Shown here: in pieces, positions 25,657 through 35,000 of the stretch
Layout: each line of letters starts with the position of its first letter
How positions within the stretch are numbered: position 1 is the stretch's first letter
Assembly: GCA_020427985.1 (NCBI GenBank)
Contig: JAGQNR010000008.1
Span: 1 to 37,004 of the forward strand
Direction: 5' to 3'
Length of the DNA: 37,004 nt
Source: Candidatus Saccharimonadota bacterium
GTDB taxonomy: Bacteria; Patescibacteriota; Saccharimonadia; Saccharimonadales; UBA4665
Translations under genes and position numbers: made by a program
Notes under the pieces: generated by a model
What the model was told of the DNA's origin: nothing
Database searches by the model: none
What the model saw: the letters and a program-made list of their open reading frames with translations, nothing else

Positions 25657-26005
25657 TATTTTCTAGACAGGCGGTAACTGCGTAGTCACCACTGAGCTCA
25701 ATGGCACCAAGTGCATATTCACCCGTATAGCCATTGGTTGCTACATACAGTTCGGCGGCAAATTGCATTTGCTGGAGTTTTTTGGCGGTAATATAGTCTA
25801 GTCCTGTACCTTGACGAGTAGTTTTGCGGTGCTTGACTTCAAAAAAGAGTAGTAGGGCTTTACCAAATAACCTTTTCTTGCGAGCAATGATGTCAATCTC
25901 GGCACGCGCGTGTCGCCAATTTATAGCAATTATTTCATAGCCTCTCTTACGCAAATAGTCGGCAGCAACCTGTTCGGCATAATGGCCAGTAGCGTAGTTT
26001 GTCAT
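25643..26005 (-). CDS. yraN: YraN/UPF0102 family nuclease-like protein
   Basis: The 120-residue protein has the UPF0102 layout of a restriction-endonuclease-like fold: GHYAEQVAADYLRKRGYEII, NWRHARAEIDIIARK (Glu-x-Asp), and FFEVKHRK (Glu-x-Lys). Role in DNA repair or uptake is proposed for the family but unsettled. Start 26005 follows TACACT (26018-26013) by 7 nt, so it is leaderless. Its 3' end overlaps the aminopeptidase gene. Confidence 0.88.
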   Translation of the reverse strand: MTNYATGHYAEQVAADYLRKRGYEIIAINWRHARAEIDIIARKKRLFGKALLLFFEVKHRKTTRQGTGLDYITAKKLQQMQFAAELYVATNGYTGEYALGAIELSGDYAVTACLENIILR

Positions 26006-26066
26006 GTTCTATAGTGTAGCGAATTATGCGTAGACTTGCGACGAAGTACTATGCTACCCTTTATCT

Positions 26067-26330
26067 ATGATAAAAAAATCAAAATCATTCGACCATAATA
26101 CCCTCTACGAAATTGCCGGTTGGTACGGTATGTTAGCGCTGATTAGTGCCTACGGGCTGGCTAGTTTTAAGAGTATACCCGCAGATGGGCTTGTCTATCA
26201 GTTGCTTAACCTAACCGGCAGCACTGGGTTAATGCTGATTGCATTCCATAAAGGCGTCACCCAGTCTGTACTACTTAATATTTTTTGGATTGCCATTGGT
26301 GTTGTAGCTATTGCTCGATTATTTTTGTAG
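26067..26330 (+). CDS. Small three-span membrane protein, CBU_0592-like
   Basis: The 87-residue protein has three hydrophobic segments (about 14-34, 43-60, 65-86): YEIAGWYGMLALISAYGLAS, YQLLNLTGSTGLMLIAFHKG and LLNIFWIAIGVVAIARLFL. The YQLLNLTGS and LNIFWIAIG signatures resemble the CBU_0592 domain of unknown function. No clear promoter was found beyond a weak TATGCT 11 nt before ATG. The 3' end overlaps rnhB by 12 bp, convergently. Confidence 0.75.
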   Translation: MIKKSKSFDHNTLYEIAGWYGMLALISAYGLASFKSIPADGLVYQLLNLTGSTGLMLIAFHKGVTQSVLLNIFWIAIGVVAIARLFL

Positions 26331-26912
26331 CATTTTTTGTATTGGGGCAAAGCTAATGCGGTGTAGATCGGTGACTCCGTATTTTGCCAGCGCGGCACTG
26401 TGCTGGGAAGTGCCGTAACCAACATGTTTCTCAAACCCGTAATCCGGATACCGAGCAGCTGCTTGGATCATGTAGTGGTCGCGTGCAACCTTGGCAATAA
26501 CGCTTGCGGCGCTCACCTGCCGTACGCTGTCGTCCGCACGTGCACGCGTAATGATTGTTTCTGTCCGCAGCCCTTGAACATTTTGTAAATAATTATAGGT
26601 ACCATCTATAACAACCTGGTCGTAGTGGCTACAAACTTGGTGCAGTGCCTTAACCGCACGGAGCATGGCCAGCTGAACAGATTTGGTCATACCGAGAGTA
26701 TCGATTTCACCTGGGAACACCCATCCAACACCGTACGATTTCATCTGGGATGTAATTTGTTTAGCAAAATCCTGACGCCTTTTGGCGCTCAGCTTTTTGC
26801 TGTCGCGTAGTCCTATGGGCCCGTCCCACAGGTCGTCAGCGGCTACGGCGGCTGCTACCAAAGGACCTGCCCAACAACCCCGTCCTACTTCATCAATCCC
26901 TACCGTGACCAT
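26319..26912 (-). CDS. rnhB: Ribonuclease HII
   Basis: RNase HII removes ribonucleotides and RNA primers from DNA. The 197-residue protein has GIDEVGRGCWAGPLVAAAV with the Asp-Glu pair (7-8), LRDSKKLSAKRR, VVIDGTYNYL (Asp) and the SAASVIAKVARDHYM segment, with conserved Asp residues. Length is typical. Start 26912 lies inside the end of the VanZ-like gene (13-nt overlap), so the two are co-transcribed and coupled; no Shine-Dalgarno sequence is seen. Confidence 0.96.
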   Translation of the reverse strand: MVTVGIDEVGRGCWAGPLVAAAVAADDLWDGPIGLRDSKKLSAKRRQDFAKQITSQMKSYGVGWVFPGEIDTLGMTKSVQLAMLRAVKALHQVCSHYDQVVIDGTYNYLQNVQGLRTETIITRARADDSVRQVSAASVIAKVARDHYMIQAAARYPDYGFEKHVGYGTSQHSAALAKYGVTDLHRISFAPIQKMLQK

Positions 26913-27379
26913 AGACGCATCGCACTTTTATATAGCACAAATCCTAGCGCCGCTCCTAGCGTGTTCGCCACTAAATCCCAGCTTGTATCGCTGATTCCGG
27001 CCGGCATCAATCCTACTCGATACAGCATTACCTCAAACAATTCGTTTGCTACTCCAAGCGCACTCACGAGAGCATATAACATAGCGGCCTCGTAGTACCA
27101 CGCATACCGAGTTGTACGTTTTGTTGCTAAAAGTATATAGGCTCCTAAAGTTGCCGTAAACAAACCGCCGCCTACAAAGTGCGTCATAAAATGTGTTTGC
27201 TCGCCGTTGACCAGTGGTGACGGCAGGTACCACGAAACCAAAAACAATAGACCTGCCAGCGCTAACACAGGTCGGTATGCATTGGATCGGACACTAATAA
27301 GCTGAGGCAGCACAAAATAAACAATGGTCGGCACGCCGAGAGAAAGTATGAGTGTAAGGACAAGCTGACCAATAGTCAT
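26900..27379 (-). CDS. VanZ-like membrane protein
   Basis: This 159-residue protein has four or five membrane spans (about 5-24, 37-52, 65-85, 93-113, 138-153). The C-terminal DTSWDLVANTLGAALGFVLY matches the VanZ-like 'D..WDl..N..Ga..G' signature. Members are linked to envelope stress or teicoplanin tolerance, but function is largely unknown. Start 27379 follows TATACT (27391-27386) by 6 nt, so it is leaderless. Its promoter abuts the rplS terminator. It is followed by rnhB with a 13-nt overlap. Confidence 0.8.
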   Translation of the reverse strand: MTIGQLVLTLILSLGVPTIVYFVLPQLISVRSNAYRPVLALAGLLFLVSWYLPSPLVNGEQTHFMTHFVGGGLFTATLGAYILLATKRTTRYAWYYEAAMLYALVSALGVANELFEVMLYRVGLMPAGISDTSWDLVANTLGAALGFVLYKSAMRLWSR

Positions 27380-27396
27380 GCAATCAGTATACCTGA

Positions 27397-27429
27397 CAAA
27401 ACAAAACGCCCGGGTACTTCCGAGCGTTT
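27397..27429 (-). terminator. Intrinsic terminator after rplS
   Basis: On the minus strand AAACGCTCGG (27429-27420) pairs with CCGGGCGTTT (27413-27404) around a 6-base loop, one U-G pair, 10-bp stem. It is followed by T-rich TTTTGTTTTG. It ends the rplS transcript, with the -10 of the VanZ-like gene immediately beyond. Confidence 0.85.
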
Positions 27430-27450
27430 AAAGTGCAGTAGATACTATTT

Positions 27451-27969
27451 TTAGGCAGCAGCTTTGTGAGCTTCTTCGACTGCCTGTTGTTTGGCGGTGA
27501 GTTTAGCTTCCTCTGCAGCTTTGTCGGCTGCTTTGGCATCGGCCTCGGCAGCAGCTGCAGCCTTGGCTTCGGCCTCGGCCTTTTCGGCCTCAAGGTCACG
27601 AACGTTATTTACAGCATGTCGGTCAAAGTCAACACTCGTCAAACGAGCGCTCTTGCCGGTCAGCTTACGCATATAGCTTAGATAGTTACGACGTACTTTG
27701 CTACGCTTGGTGACTTCAATTTTGAGCACTAACGGGCTGTGGAGCAGAAAGCTCTTTTCAACACCCACGCCACTGGCAATACGACGCACGGTAATGCGGC
27801 TGGTGTGGCTTCCTTTGCGGTCGGTACGAATTACCAACCCCTGAAAAATCTGCACACGCTCTTTGTTGCCTTCTTTAATTTTTTGATGCACTTTTACCGT
27901 GTCGCCACTGCGCACGTCGACGACTGCACCCTTTTTAAACGTCTGTTCCAACTCTTTAATAATTTCCAT
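27451..27969 (-). CDS. rplS: 50S ribosomal protein L19 (bL19) with Ala-rich C-terminal extension
   Basis: bL19 sits at the 30S-50S interface. Residues 1-112 match the family: FKKGAVVDVRSGDTVKVHQK, ERVQIFQGLVI, FLLHSPLVLKIEV, KVRRNYLSYMRKLTGKSARL. The usual length is ~115; this one is 172 aa, with a tail from ~113 that becomes almost only Ala, Glu, Lys and Asp (126-172), probably a helix or coiled coil. Start 27969 is 9 nt after TACAAT; the longer open frame upstream is not used. A strong terminator follows. Confidence 0.96.
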   Translation of the reverse strand: MEIIKELEQTFKKGAVVDVRSGDTVKVHQKIKEGNKERVQIFQGLVIRTDRKGSHTSRITVRRIASGVGVEKSFLLHSPLVLKIEVTKRSKVRRNYLSYMRKLTGKSARLTSVDFDRHAVNNVRDLEAEKAEAEAKAAAAAEADAKAADKAAEEAKLTAKQQAVEEAHKAAA

Positions 27970-27978
27970 ATCCAGCCA

Positions 27979-28007
27979 ATTGTACTCTATTTGACCTCTT
28001 AAATCAA
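27979..28007 (-). promoter_or_regulatory. rplS promoter (near-leaderless)
   Basis: TTGATT (28007-28002), a 17-bp spacer and TACAAT (27984-27979), then 9 nt to the ATG at 27969. The expected leader is only about 2 nt, and no Shine-Dalgarno sequence is present, although this is a ribosomal protein gene. Confidence 0.75.
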
Positions 28008-28067
28008 GTAGCGAATTTGCTGTACTGATATTGCGTATGGCTCTATATCCTTGTATGTTAGAGGTGA

Positions 28068-28730
28068 ATGTGTGAATCATTGAGAGATATCCAATCCCTT
28101 GCAAAATCATTTATTCCGAGCGAAAGACTTATTGCCTCGGGCGATACGCTTGCTTTATTTGAAAAAACATATAGTCCCGACGCAATCGTGAGAGCTATCC
28201 GTCTTGCAGGTCTTACATTTTCTGTTATGAACGACGAAATAAACGGAGTTAAAAGTGACATATCGTGCTTCGGGTTTGGCCCAATCTGCCTCACCCCAGA
28301 CGATACCCCATTAATAGGAGCTGAGTTTCAGGCACCCACCCCTACTATTCAAGAGATCGAACGAGGTGGTGCACTGATGCTTAGTTTTTACGGCAACATA
28401 TCTGACTTACGTACACTTCCAGAAAATATGGCACGTACGGTACATTTTTTGAACGAATCCGGTATGGGGAAACTCTGGCCATACATGTTTGGGTTTACTC
28501 ATCTGACCATGGCCAAGATGTGCGAAAAACGTGGCTTTGAGGTACATCCTCTAAGCAAGCCACCAAAATACGCTCGTAAGTACTTGAAGGCTATGAGCAC
28601 TGCCGTTCAACTTGCTGAACCTATAGCTAACCCCCGCAGCACGCCACAATTTTTCGGAGTCAGTATTAAGACCGCCGAATTTATTGATAGATTCTCGAAA
28701 AGGGGAGCTACCTATTCAACGACACGGTAG
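28068..28730 (+). CDS. Hypothetical protein (220 aa)
   Basis: No family is recognised. The sequence looks soluble and mixed alpha/beta: SERLIASGDTLALFEKTYSP, then GFGPICLTPDDTPLIGAEFQ, LMLSFYGNISDLRTLPEN, and a helical basic tail (PPKYARKYLKAMSTAVQLAE). TTGCGT (28031-28036), 17 bp, TATGTT (28054-28059) and 8 nt lead to ATG 28068. AGAGGTG lies too close to the ATG to be a normal ribosome site. Its 3' end overlaps pilB by 19 bp, convergently. Confidence 0.65.
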   Translation: MCESLRDIQSLAKSFIPSERLIASGDTLALFEKTYSPDAIVRAIRLAGLTFSVMNDEINGVKSDISCFGFGPICLTPDDTPLIGAEFQAPTPTIQEIERGGALMLSFYGNISDLRTLPENMARTVHFLNESGMGKLWPYMFGFTHLTMAKMCEKRGFEVHPLSKPPKYARKYLKAMSTAVQLAEPIANPRSTPQFFGVSIKTAEFIDRFSKRGATYSTTR

Positions 28731-30319
28731 ATTTCGTCTAAAGTCGTGCGCCCCGCTACAACGTGGAGCATGGCATCTTGCAACATAGTACGCATGCCAC
28801 TTTTGACTGCGGCAGCTTCGATAGTTTGTGCGGATAGCAGCGATCCTGGCGTTTCAAGAAGCGTGCGGATTTCGCCGGTCATACGGAACTGCTCGCGAAT
28901 AGCGATTTGCCCACTAAAACCAAAGGGATTTGCTGGTGAACTACCAGCTTTATACAGCTGGAGTCCCTCAAGGTTTGGCCTTTCGGTACCTTCGGGTAGT
29001 GACTCTATAACTTCACGAATTTTAGCCATTTCGGGCTCGGTGGGGGCGTAGGCTACTTTGCTAGCATCGTCAAGTCGACGTACTAGCCGCTGCGCCATAA
29101 CCAAGCGAATTGCCGAAACAAAGAGTGGGTTTTGGCCAATAATGTCTCCCAATCGAGTGAGGGCTGCTGCTGCTGACGAGGCATGAAAAGTGCTCAGCAC
29201 GAGGTGTCCGGTGAGGCTGGCCTGGAGTGCCGTTTTGGCGGTGTCGTTGTCACGAATCTCGCCTACCATGACAATGTCTGGGTCAAGACGTAAAATGGCT
29301 CGAAGCTTATCGGCAAAGCTACCGTCGTTGCCCGCTTCGGCACTATGAATCGGAATTTGGGTGATACCATCAAATTGATACTCGACTGGGTCTTCTACGG
29401 TAATGACTTTGCGCTCGTCGCTCACGAGACTGTTGAGCATAGAATAAAGAGTGGTTGTTTTACCTGACCCAGTGGGCCCTACCACCAGCACGAGTCCGCT
29501 TGGTTTAGCAATGATATCGTCTACCACTTTGCGCTGCTCATCAGATAACCCAAGCTGGTCAAGATTATACATTTCGCGGTTCATATTAAACAGTCGCATG
29601 ACTGCATCCATGCCATGAATAGTCGGCACTGTTTCGAGCCGCACATTGATATCGACTAGGGTACCGTCTGCCATGGTGACCTGCTGAGCGATATGCCCCT
29701 GCTGGGCCGTATCAGCATTTGTACTGACGTTGCCAGCGCTTGCGATTGCCCCAATAAGAATACGATATTTGTCGAAGTCAAGAGTTGCAATGGGGTGCAG
29801 CACTCCATCAATACGAAAACGTATGCGAATGTTGTTTGCTTGGGTTTCGAGATGAATGTCGCTAGCGTTGAGTTGATGAGCTTGGCTGACCAAATAAGCC
29901 AGCATGTCATCAGCCCGAACCTGCGATAGTAAGTCAGATATTTGCGAGACTTGTGCCGCACTTTCGCTTGAGGTGATGTCGATGTCATGATATTCCACTT
30001 GCTCGGGTGGGTCATAAAGCAACATATAGTCACGGAACCCAGTTTCAGATATTAGGGAAAAACTAATCTTATGGTCGGTAAAATGCTCGGTCAGAGCATT
30101 CATAGTTTGCTGCGATGTCGTCGTTGTTATTCCAAACAAAATAGTGTGGTCGTCGGCTTGAATAGGAATAATGCGGTACTGACGCATCTGGTCAATAGGT
30201 AGAATATCACGAAACAAAGGCTTCTCGCCCAGTTGCGAAGTATCGAGATAATTGACACGCAATATCTGGGCACGTCGTTCGGTAGACTGCTCTTCGTCTC
30301 GTCGGACATCTTGGCTCAT
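28712..30319 (-). CDS. pilB: Type IV pilus/type II secretion assembly ATPase (PilB/GspE)
   Basis: PilB/GspE ATPases drive pilin polymerisation at the inner membrane. The 535-residue protein has an N-terminal MshEN-like region, SDIHLETQANNIRIRFRIDG, Walker A GPTGSGKT (281-288), the Asp box EDPVEY, Walker B AILRLDPDIVMVGEIRD and the His box TGHLVLSTFHA. The C-terminal tetracysteine zinc site of PilB is gone: RLVRRLDDASKVAY and GSSPANPFGFSGQ replace the Cys pairs. No other pilus gene is in the window. Start 30319 follows TATACT (30332-30327) by 7 nt; an upstream in-frame ATG lies ahead of this hexamer. Confidence 0.94.
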   Translation of the reverse strand: MSQDVRRDEEQSTERRAQILRVNYLDTSQLGEKPLFRDILPIDQMRQYRIIPIQADDHTILFGITTTTSQQTMNALTEHFTDHKISFSLISETGFRDYMLLYDPPEQVEYHDIDITSSESAAQVSQISDLLSQVRADDMLAYLVSQAHQLNASDIHLETQANNIRIRFRIDGVLHPIATLDFDKYRILIGAIASAGNVSTNADTAQQGHIAQQVTMADGTLVDINVRLETVPTIHGMDAVMRLFNMNREMYNLDQLGLSDEQRKVVDDIIAKPSGLVLVVGPTGSGKTTTLYSMLNSLVSDERKVITVEDPVEYQFDGITQIPIHSAEAGNDGSFADKLRAILRLDPDIVMVGEIRDNDTAKTALQASLTGHLVLSTFHASSAAAALTRLGDIIGQNPLFVSAIRLVMAQRLVRRLDDASKVAYAPTEPEMAKIREVIESLPEGTERPNLEGLQLYKAGSSPANPFGFSGQIAIREQFRMTGEIRTLLETPGSLLSAQTIEAAAVKSGMRTMLQDAMLHVVAGRTTLDEIYRVVE

Positions 30320-30406
30320 GCGTACCAGTATACTCATTTCGTGCTTATGATTAAACCCTTTGTATTAACAGTCAGCCACAGAAAGATACGTTACAATACA
30401 CATAGC

Positions 30407-30907
30407 ATGAACCAGCTTGTCATTATTGCACACGATATAAGAAGCACTCACAATGTGGGCTCTCTGTTACGCACGGCTGAGTGCCTTGGCGTGGAACATG
30501 TTTATTTGACGGGCTATTCACCTTATCCCAGCCTACCAAACGACTCACGGCTACCACATATTCATAAAAAGCTCTCAAAAGATATTCATAAAACTGCCCT
30601 GGGGGCCGAGCATCTTATTGACTGGAGCCACGAGGATGACATTTTTGAACTTATCCAAAGATTAAAAAATGATAGCTATAGTGTCGTTGCGCTTGAACAG
30701 ACTGCCCAGAGCATACCTTTGCCAGAGTATCTACCGTCCAAAAAGCTCTGTATCATTCTGGGACGCGAAGTCGAAGGCATCGACCATACGCTGATCAGTG
30801 CCTGCGATGCAGCCATTGAAATTCCTCAGGCAGGACAAAAAGAATCGCTGAACGTTGTTCAAGCGGCAGCAATTGCGATATACCACTGCACGGCTTGCAA
30901 AACATAA
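30407..30907 (+). CDS. SpoU/TrmH-family RNA 2'-O-methyltransferase
   Basis: These knotted methyltransferases modify tRNA or rRNA ribose. The 166-residue protein has all three SPOUT motifs: NVGSLLRTAECLG (motif 1), CIILGREVEGID (motif 2) and IPQAGQKESLNVVQAAAIAI (motif 3). It lacks an extra RNA-binding domain, so the target base cannot be assigned. Start 30407 follows TACAAT (30392-30397) by 9 nt; a longer open frame reaching back to 30233 lies over pilB and is not used. It is divergent from pilB. Confidence 0.93.
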   Translation: MNQLVIIAHDIRSTHNVGSLLRTAECLGVEHVYLTGYSPYPSLPNDSRLPHIHKKLSKDIHKTALGAEHLIDWSHEDDIFELIQRLKNDSYSVVALEQTAQSIPLPEYLPSKKLCIILGREVEGIDHTLISACDAAIEIPQAGQKESLNVVQAAAIAIYHCTACKT

Positions 30908-30923
30908 GCGTTTGTGCTACAGT
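30895..30923 (+). promoter_or_regulatory. Promoter of the CAP-domain gene
   Basis: TTGCAA (30895-30900) overlaps the last codons of the SpoU gene, followed by a 17-bp spacer and TACAGT (30918-30923). The expected leader to ATG 30947 is about 17 nt. Confidence 0.75.
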
Positions 30924-30946
30924 GACCCTGAAAGTTGTATATAAAA

Positions 30947-32032
30947 ATGGCACTCACAAAACAAAAACCGATTACTCGTACACCTGTTCATCGTAAACGG
31001 ACCGGTCAGCACCACCGCAAAGGCGCAAAATACACTCGACCGTACTGGCCCTACCTTCCTATGGTAGTTATCATAACGCTGGGTATTATTGCTAACTCAT
31101 TACTTGGTTCACTTCGCACTGGAGTACTTGGCTATGCAACTAACACTACCATTGGCGGCCTGCTCGCTAGCACCAACTCTGAACGAGCCAGCAATGGCTA
31201 CAGCAGCCTACAGCTAAACACCCAGCTCAATGCTGCTGCGACTGCCAAAGCGAGAGATATGGCTATAAATGACTACTGGGCCCATGTTTCACCAACGGGA
31301 ATAACCCCATGGTACTGGTTCTCAAATGCAGGCTACAGCTACGCGACTGCCGGCGAAAACCTGGCCTACGGGTTTACCACCTCGGGCGAAACCATCACTG
31401 GATGGATGAATAGCCCTGGTCACCGAGCAAATATACTGAACGCCAATTTTCAAGAAGTTGGATTTGGAATTTATAACGCCGAAAACTATCAAGGTAGTGG
31501 TCCACAAACCATTGTTGTCGCCATGTATGCCCAACCAGCAGTTCCGGTTGCAACCACCCCAGCGCCTACCCCTGCTCCAGCCCCCTCCCCCACACCTGTG
31601 CCCGTTAGCGTGTCCACTACTCCTAAGGTAGCGCCAACCCCAGTCCAGCAAACCCCGCCGGCGGTACCCGCCGCGCCAACAGAACCCCAGCCTGCGGCCG
31701 CTCCAGCAGAACCGACGGCCCTTCCCGCTCCTCGCACAGATACAGCTATTGCCACACAAAACAAAGCTGAGCAAGTCCCTGGTGAAGTTTCGCTTAAGGT
31801 CTCTCGCGCCGAGACACTCCGAACCACCAATGTTGCCTGGAATAGCTTTGCTATTAGCATGATTACGGTGGTTGCCCTGCTCGTGTTCTTACTTCGCCAT
31901 AGTCTTGCCTGGCATCGCTTCTTGCGCCGCGGCGAAAAATTTGTGATTCATCACCCTCTCGTCGATATTGGCGTCGTTAGTCTCGTAGTTGTTGGGTTCC
32001 TTCTTATGCAAACGACCGGTCTTATTAAGTAG
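30947..32032 (+). CDS. Membrane-anchored CAP-domain (SCP/PR1-like) protein
   Basis: The 361-residue protein has a basic cytoplasmic head (1-35), a membrane span (~37-57), and an outer CAP domain (~68-197) with WAHVSP (His113), GENLA (Glu137), GWMNSPGHRANIL (His159) and the terminal VVAMYAQP. A Pro/Ala/Thr-rich linker (~198-265) follows, then two further spans (~293-312, ~338-358) separated by a basic loop. Bacterial CAP proteins are secreted; biochemical role is mostly unknown. This one is tethered at both ends. ATG 30947 is preferred over TTG 30935. It abuts dnaE convergently with no gap. Confidence 0.88.
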   Translation: MALTKQKPITRTPVHRKRTGQHHRKGAKYTRPYWPYLPMVVIITLGIIANSLLGSLRTGVLGYATNTTIGGLLASTNSERASNGYSSLQLNTQLNAAATAKARDMAINDYWAHVSPTGITPWYWFSNAGYSYATAGENLAYGFTTSGETITGWMNSPGHRANILNANFQEVGFGIYNAENYQGSGPQTIVVAMYAQPAVPVATTPAPTPAPAPSPTPVPVSVSTTPKVAPTPVQQTPPAVPAAPTEPQPAAAPAEPTALPAPRTDTAIATQNKAEQVPGEVSLKVSRAETLRTTNVAWNSFAISMITVVALLVFLLRHSLAWHRFLRRGEKFVIHHPLVDIGVVSLVVVGFLLMQTTGLIK

Positions 32033-35000
32033 CTATTGTAGCTTAACGTTCTCCAACCCAACCAATGTCTCGAGCTCGGTTTGAAGCGCTTGGCTAGCGG
32101 CAACTCTACCAGGAAGTCGAATCGGCTGACGCGCTGCATCGGGCCCTAGCACAAGCACAACTTCTTCGTTCCCAACCGTACTATCAAGCAACGCCTTAAG
32201 CTGTGCTAGTAACTGAGTGTCACTACTGTCTTTAATACGGATATATAATCTTTGCGCACTTTTTTGTTGTAGACTTTCACGAGCTGCATCCAGAGTGGGA
32301 GTACTACTGTTTTTGGTTCTAAGTTTAGGCACTTTTAGCACGCGCTGTTTTTTGCCGGTGGCTTGGTAGGCTGCAGCTTGCTCGTGAGTAATTTCCCGGG
32401 CATCATCAACTAGTATCTTTACCTCGTCAGTAAGATTGCCTTCGCGATCTTTTGCATTCACCTTCCCGCGTACAATAACTACTCGGTCGCGTTCCCACAA
32501 ACCGAGAGTTTGTTGGTACACGCTTGGAAACAGTATAAGTTCAATCTCTCCCGTCATCCCCTCAATTTTAACAAATGCCATTTTTTGCCCTTTTTTGGTC
32601 AAAATATCACGCGCATCGGTAATGGCGCCACCAACAACAACCTGCTTGCCATCATGAGCCGTCTTAATACTAGCTATAGGAATAGTCTGCTCCTCTAGCA
32701 CCGTTACAAACGATTCAAGGGGTTGCTGACTCAGATACAGCCCCATTAGCTCCCGCTCCCAAGTTAAAAGTTCTCGAGGCGAAGGTCGGGCCTCAGGTGG
32801 ACGCAGGTGAAGCACTGGCTTGCTGTTAGCTACTTCATCAATGAGCCCCCCAAACAAATCTGTTTGACCACTTGAGCGCTCTTTTTGCAGCCGCTGGCCA
32901 TACGCTAAAATAACATCGATGTTATGAAGTATGAGTGTGCGTTCATGAAACCCATCAAAGGCCCCAGCCTTGGCCAGGCTCTCGATGGCCTTACGATTGA
33001 CCAGCCTGGTATTTACCGCTCCCACAAAATCATCTAGCGTAGCAAACTTGCCTGTGTCTCGCGCGCGCAAAATCTCTTCTACGGCACCACTCCCGACGTT
33101 TTTGACTGCGTTCATTCCAAAGCGGATATTTTCGCGACCTGTCAGCTCACCTTCTCCCGGCACAACAGCAAATTCACCAAATGACTCATTGACGTCGGGT
33201 GGCAACACCTGAATACCCATTTTTTTGCATTCAGATATTTCAATGCTTAGCCGGTCTGTATCATCATAATCACTGGTCATCAGTGCCGCCATAAAGGCAG
33301 CTGGATAGTACGCCTTTAGGTAGGCGGTCTGATAGGCAATAAGCCCATAGCAAGCGGCATGAGACTTGTTGAAACAGTAATTGGCAAACTCTTCTAGCTG
33401 CGCCCAAAACTTTTCAGCCAGGCCAGCATCGGCTCCGCTGTGCTTGACCGCACCATCGACGAACTCCTTTTTCATCTTGCGCATGAGGTCGATTTTTTTC
33501 TTGCCGACAGCCTTGCGAAGTGTATCTGCCTGGCCACCCGTAAACCCACACCAGTCCTTGCTAATTTGCATAAACTGTTCTTGGTACACCAAAATGCCAT
33601 AAGTGTTTTCGAGCGCCGGTCGCATGCCTTCATGCAGATAGGTTATGTCTTCTTGGCCAAATTTGCGTTTAATAAAGCTATCGATAAACTGCATTGGTCC
33701 CGGACGATAAAGCGCTACCATGGCAATAATGTCATCAAATGACGAGGGCTTAAGTTCCCTAAGATAGCGCTTCATACCCGCCGATTCCAGCTGAAATACC
33801 CCAGTTGTGTCACCGCGGGCAAGCAATTCGTAGGCTCGTTGGTCGTCGAGCGGAATGGTAGTAATGTCGATATCTTTACCGTAGACACGCTTAATGATAC
33901 GAAGTGCATTTTTTATGATAGTCAGGTTGGAAAGACCCAAAAAGTCCATCTTAAGCAGCCCAAGCTCCTCGATTGGTCCCATGGGATATTGAGTTGAGAC
34001 GACGCCTTTTTGGGCCATCTCGAGTGGAACGAATTTGACAATATCATCAGGTGCAATCACCACACCCGCGGCATGAACGCCATGACTCCGTACTGTACCC
34101 TCTAGAATAACCGCGTAATCAATAACTGTTTTACTGGTTTCGTTGGTTTCGTACTCACGTTTGAGGTCGGGGTCCTGTTGGATAGAGGTCGCCAGCGGTA
34201 TATGCCTGCCTTGCACCGGTGCCGGAATCATCTTAGCCAATCGGTCAGCATCGCCATATGGCACCTCCAGCACTCGGGCTACATCACGCACGGCATTACG
34301 GGCAAACATCCGGCCAAAGGTAACAATATTAGCTACCCGTTCATGACCGTATTTTTCGGCGCAGTAGGCAATCACCTCGTCACGTCGAGTATCTTGAATA
34401 TCAATATCGACATCAGGCATTGATATACGATCGGGATTCAGAAACCGTTCAAACAGTAAGTCGTACTTGAGTGGATCCAGCTCGGTAATCTTCAACGCGT
34501 AGGATATGATTGATCCGGCGGCACTGCCACGACCTGGTCCAAAAACAATTCCTTTGTCTTTTCCCCAGTTAATAAAATCTTGAATAATGAGGAAGTAGCC
34601 GTTGAACCCCATTTTTTCAATAACATCAAGTTCGTATTCAGCCCGAACCAGCACGTGCTTGGGAATATATCTTTTAGCCTCTCTGACAGTCATACTCGTG
34701 GTATCGGCCTCGGCAGCGGTCCCATATCGCCAGGCAAGACCTCGATACGTTAAGCTGTCGAGATATGATTTTTCGGTTTCACCATCGGGCACAGGAAACT
34801 TTGGGATGAGAATGTGGCCCAGCTTAATCGTCACATTACATCTATCGGCGATTGCTTTGGTGGTTATAATTACCTCGGGATTAGTTTTGCCCCAGCGAGC
34901 AATTAATTCCTCAGGCGGAATAACATGCAGCTCGTAGTCCTTAAGACTCATACGTTTTTCATCACTCAAGAAAGCACCGGTACCAACGCAAAGTAAAATT

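Noticed and set aside
30233-30406. Longer N-terminus for the SpoU methyltransferase
   Set aside because: The extra 58 residues lie over pilB on the opposite strand. TACAAT 9 nt before ATG 30407 and the usual family N-terminus (LVIIAHDIRSTHNVGSLLR) fix the shorter start.
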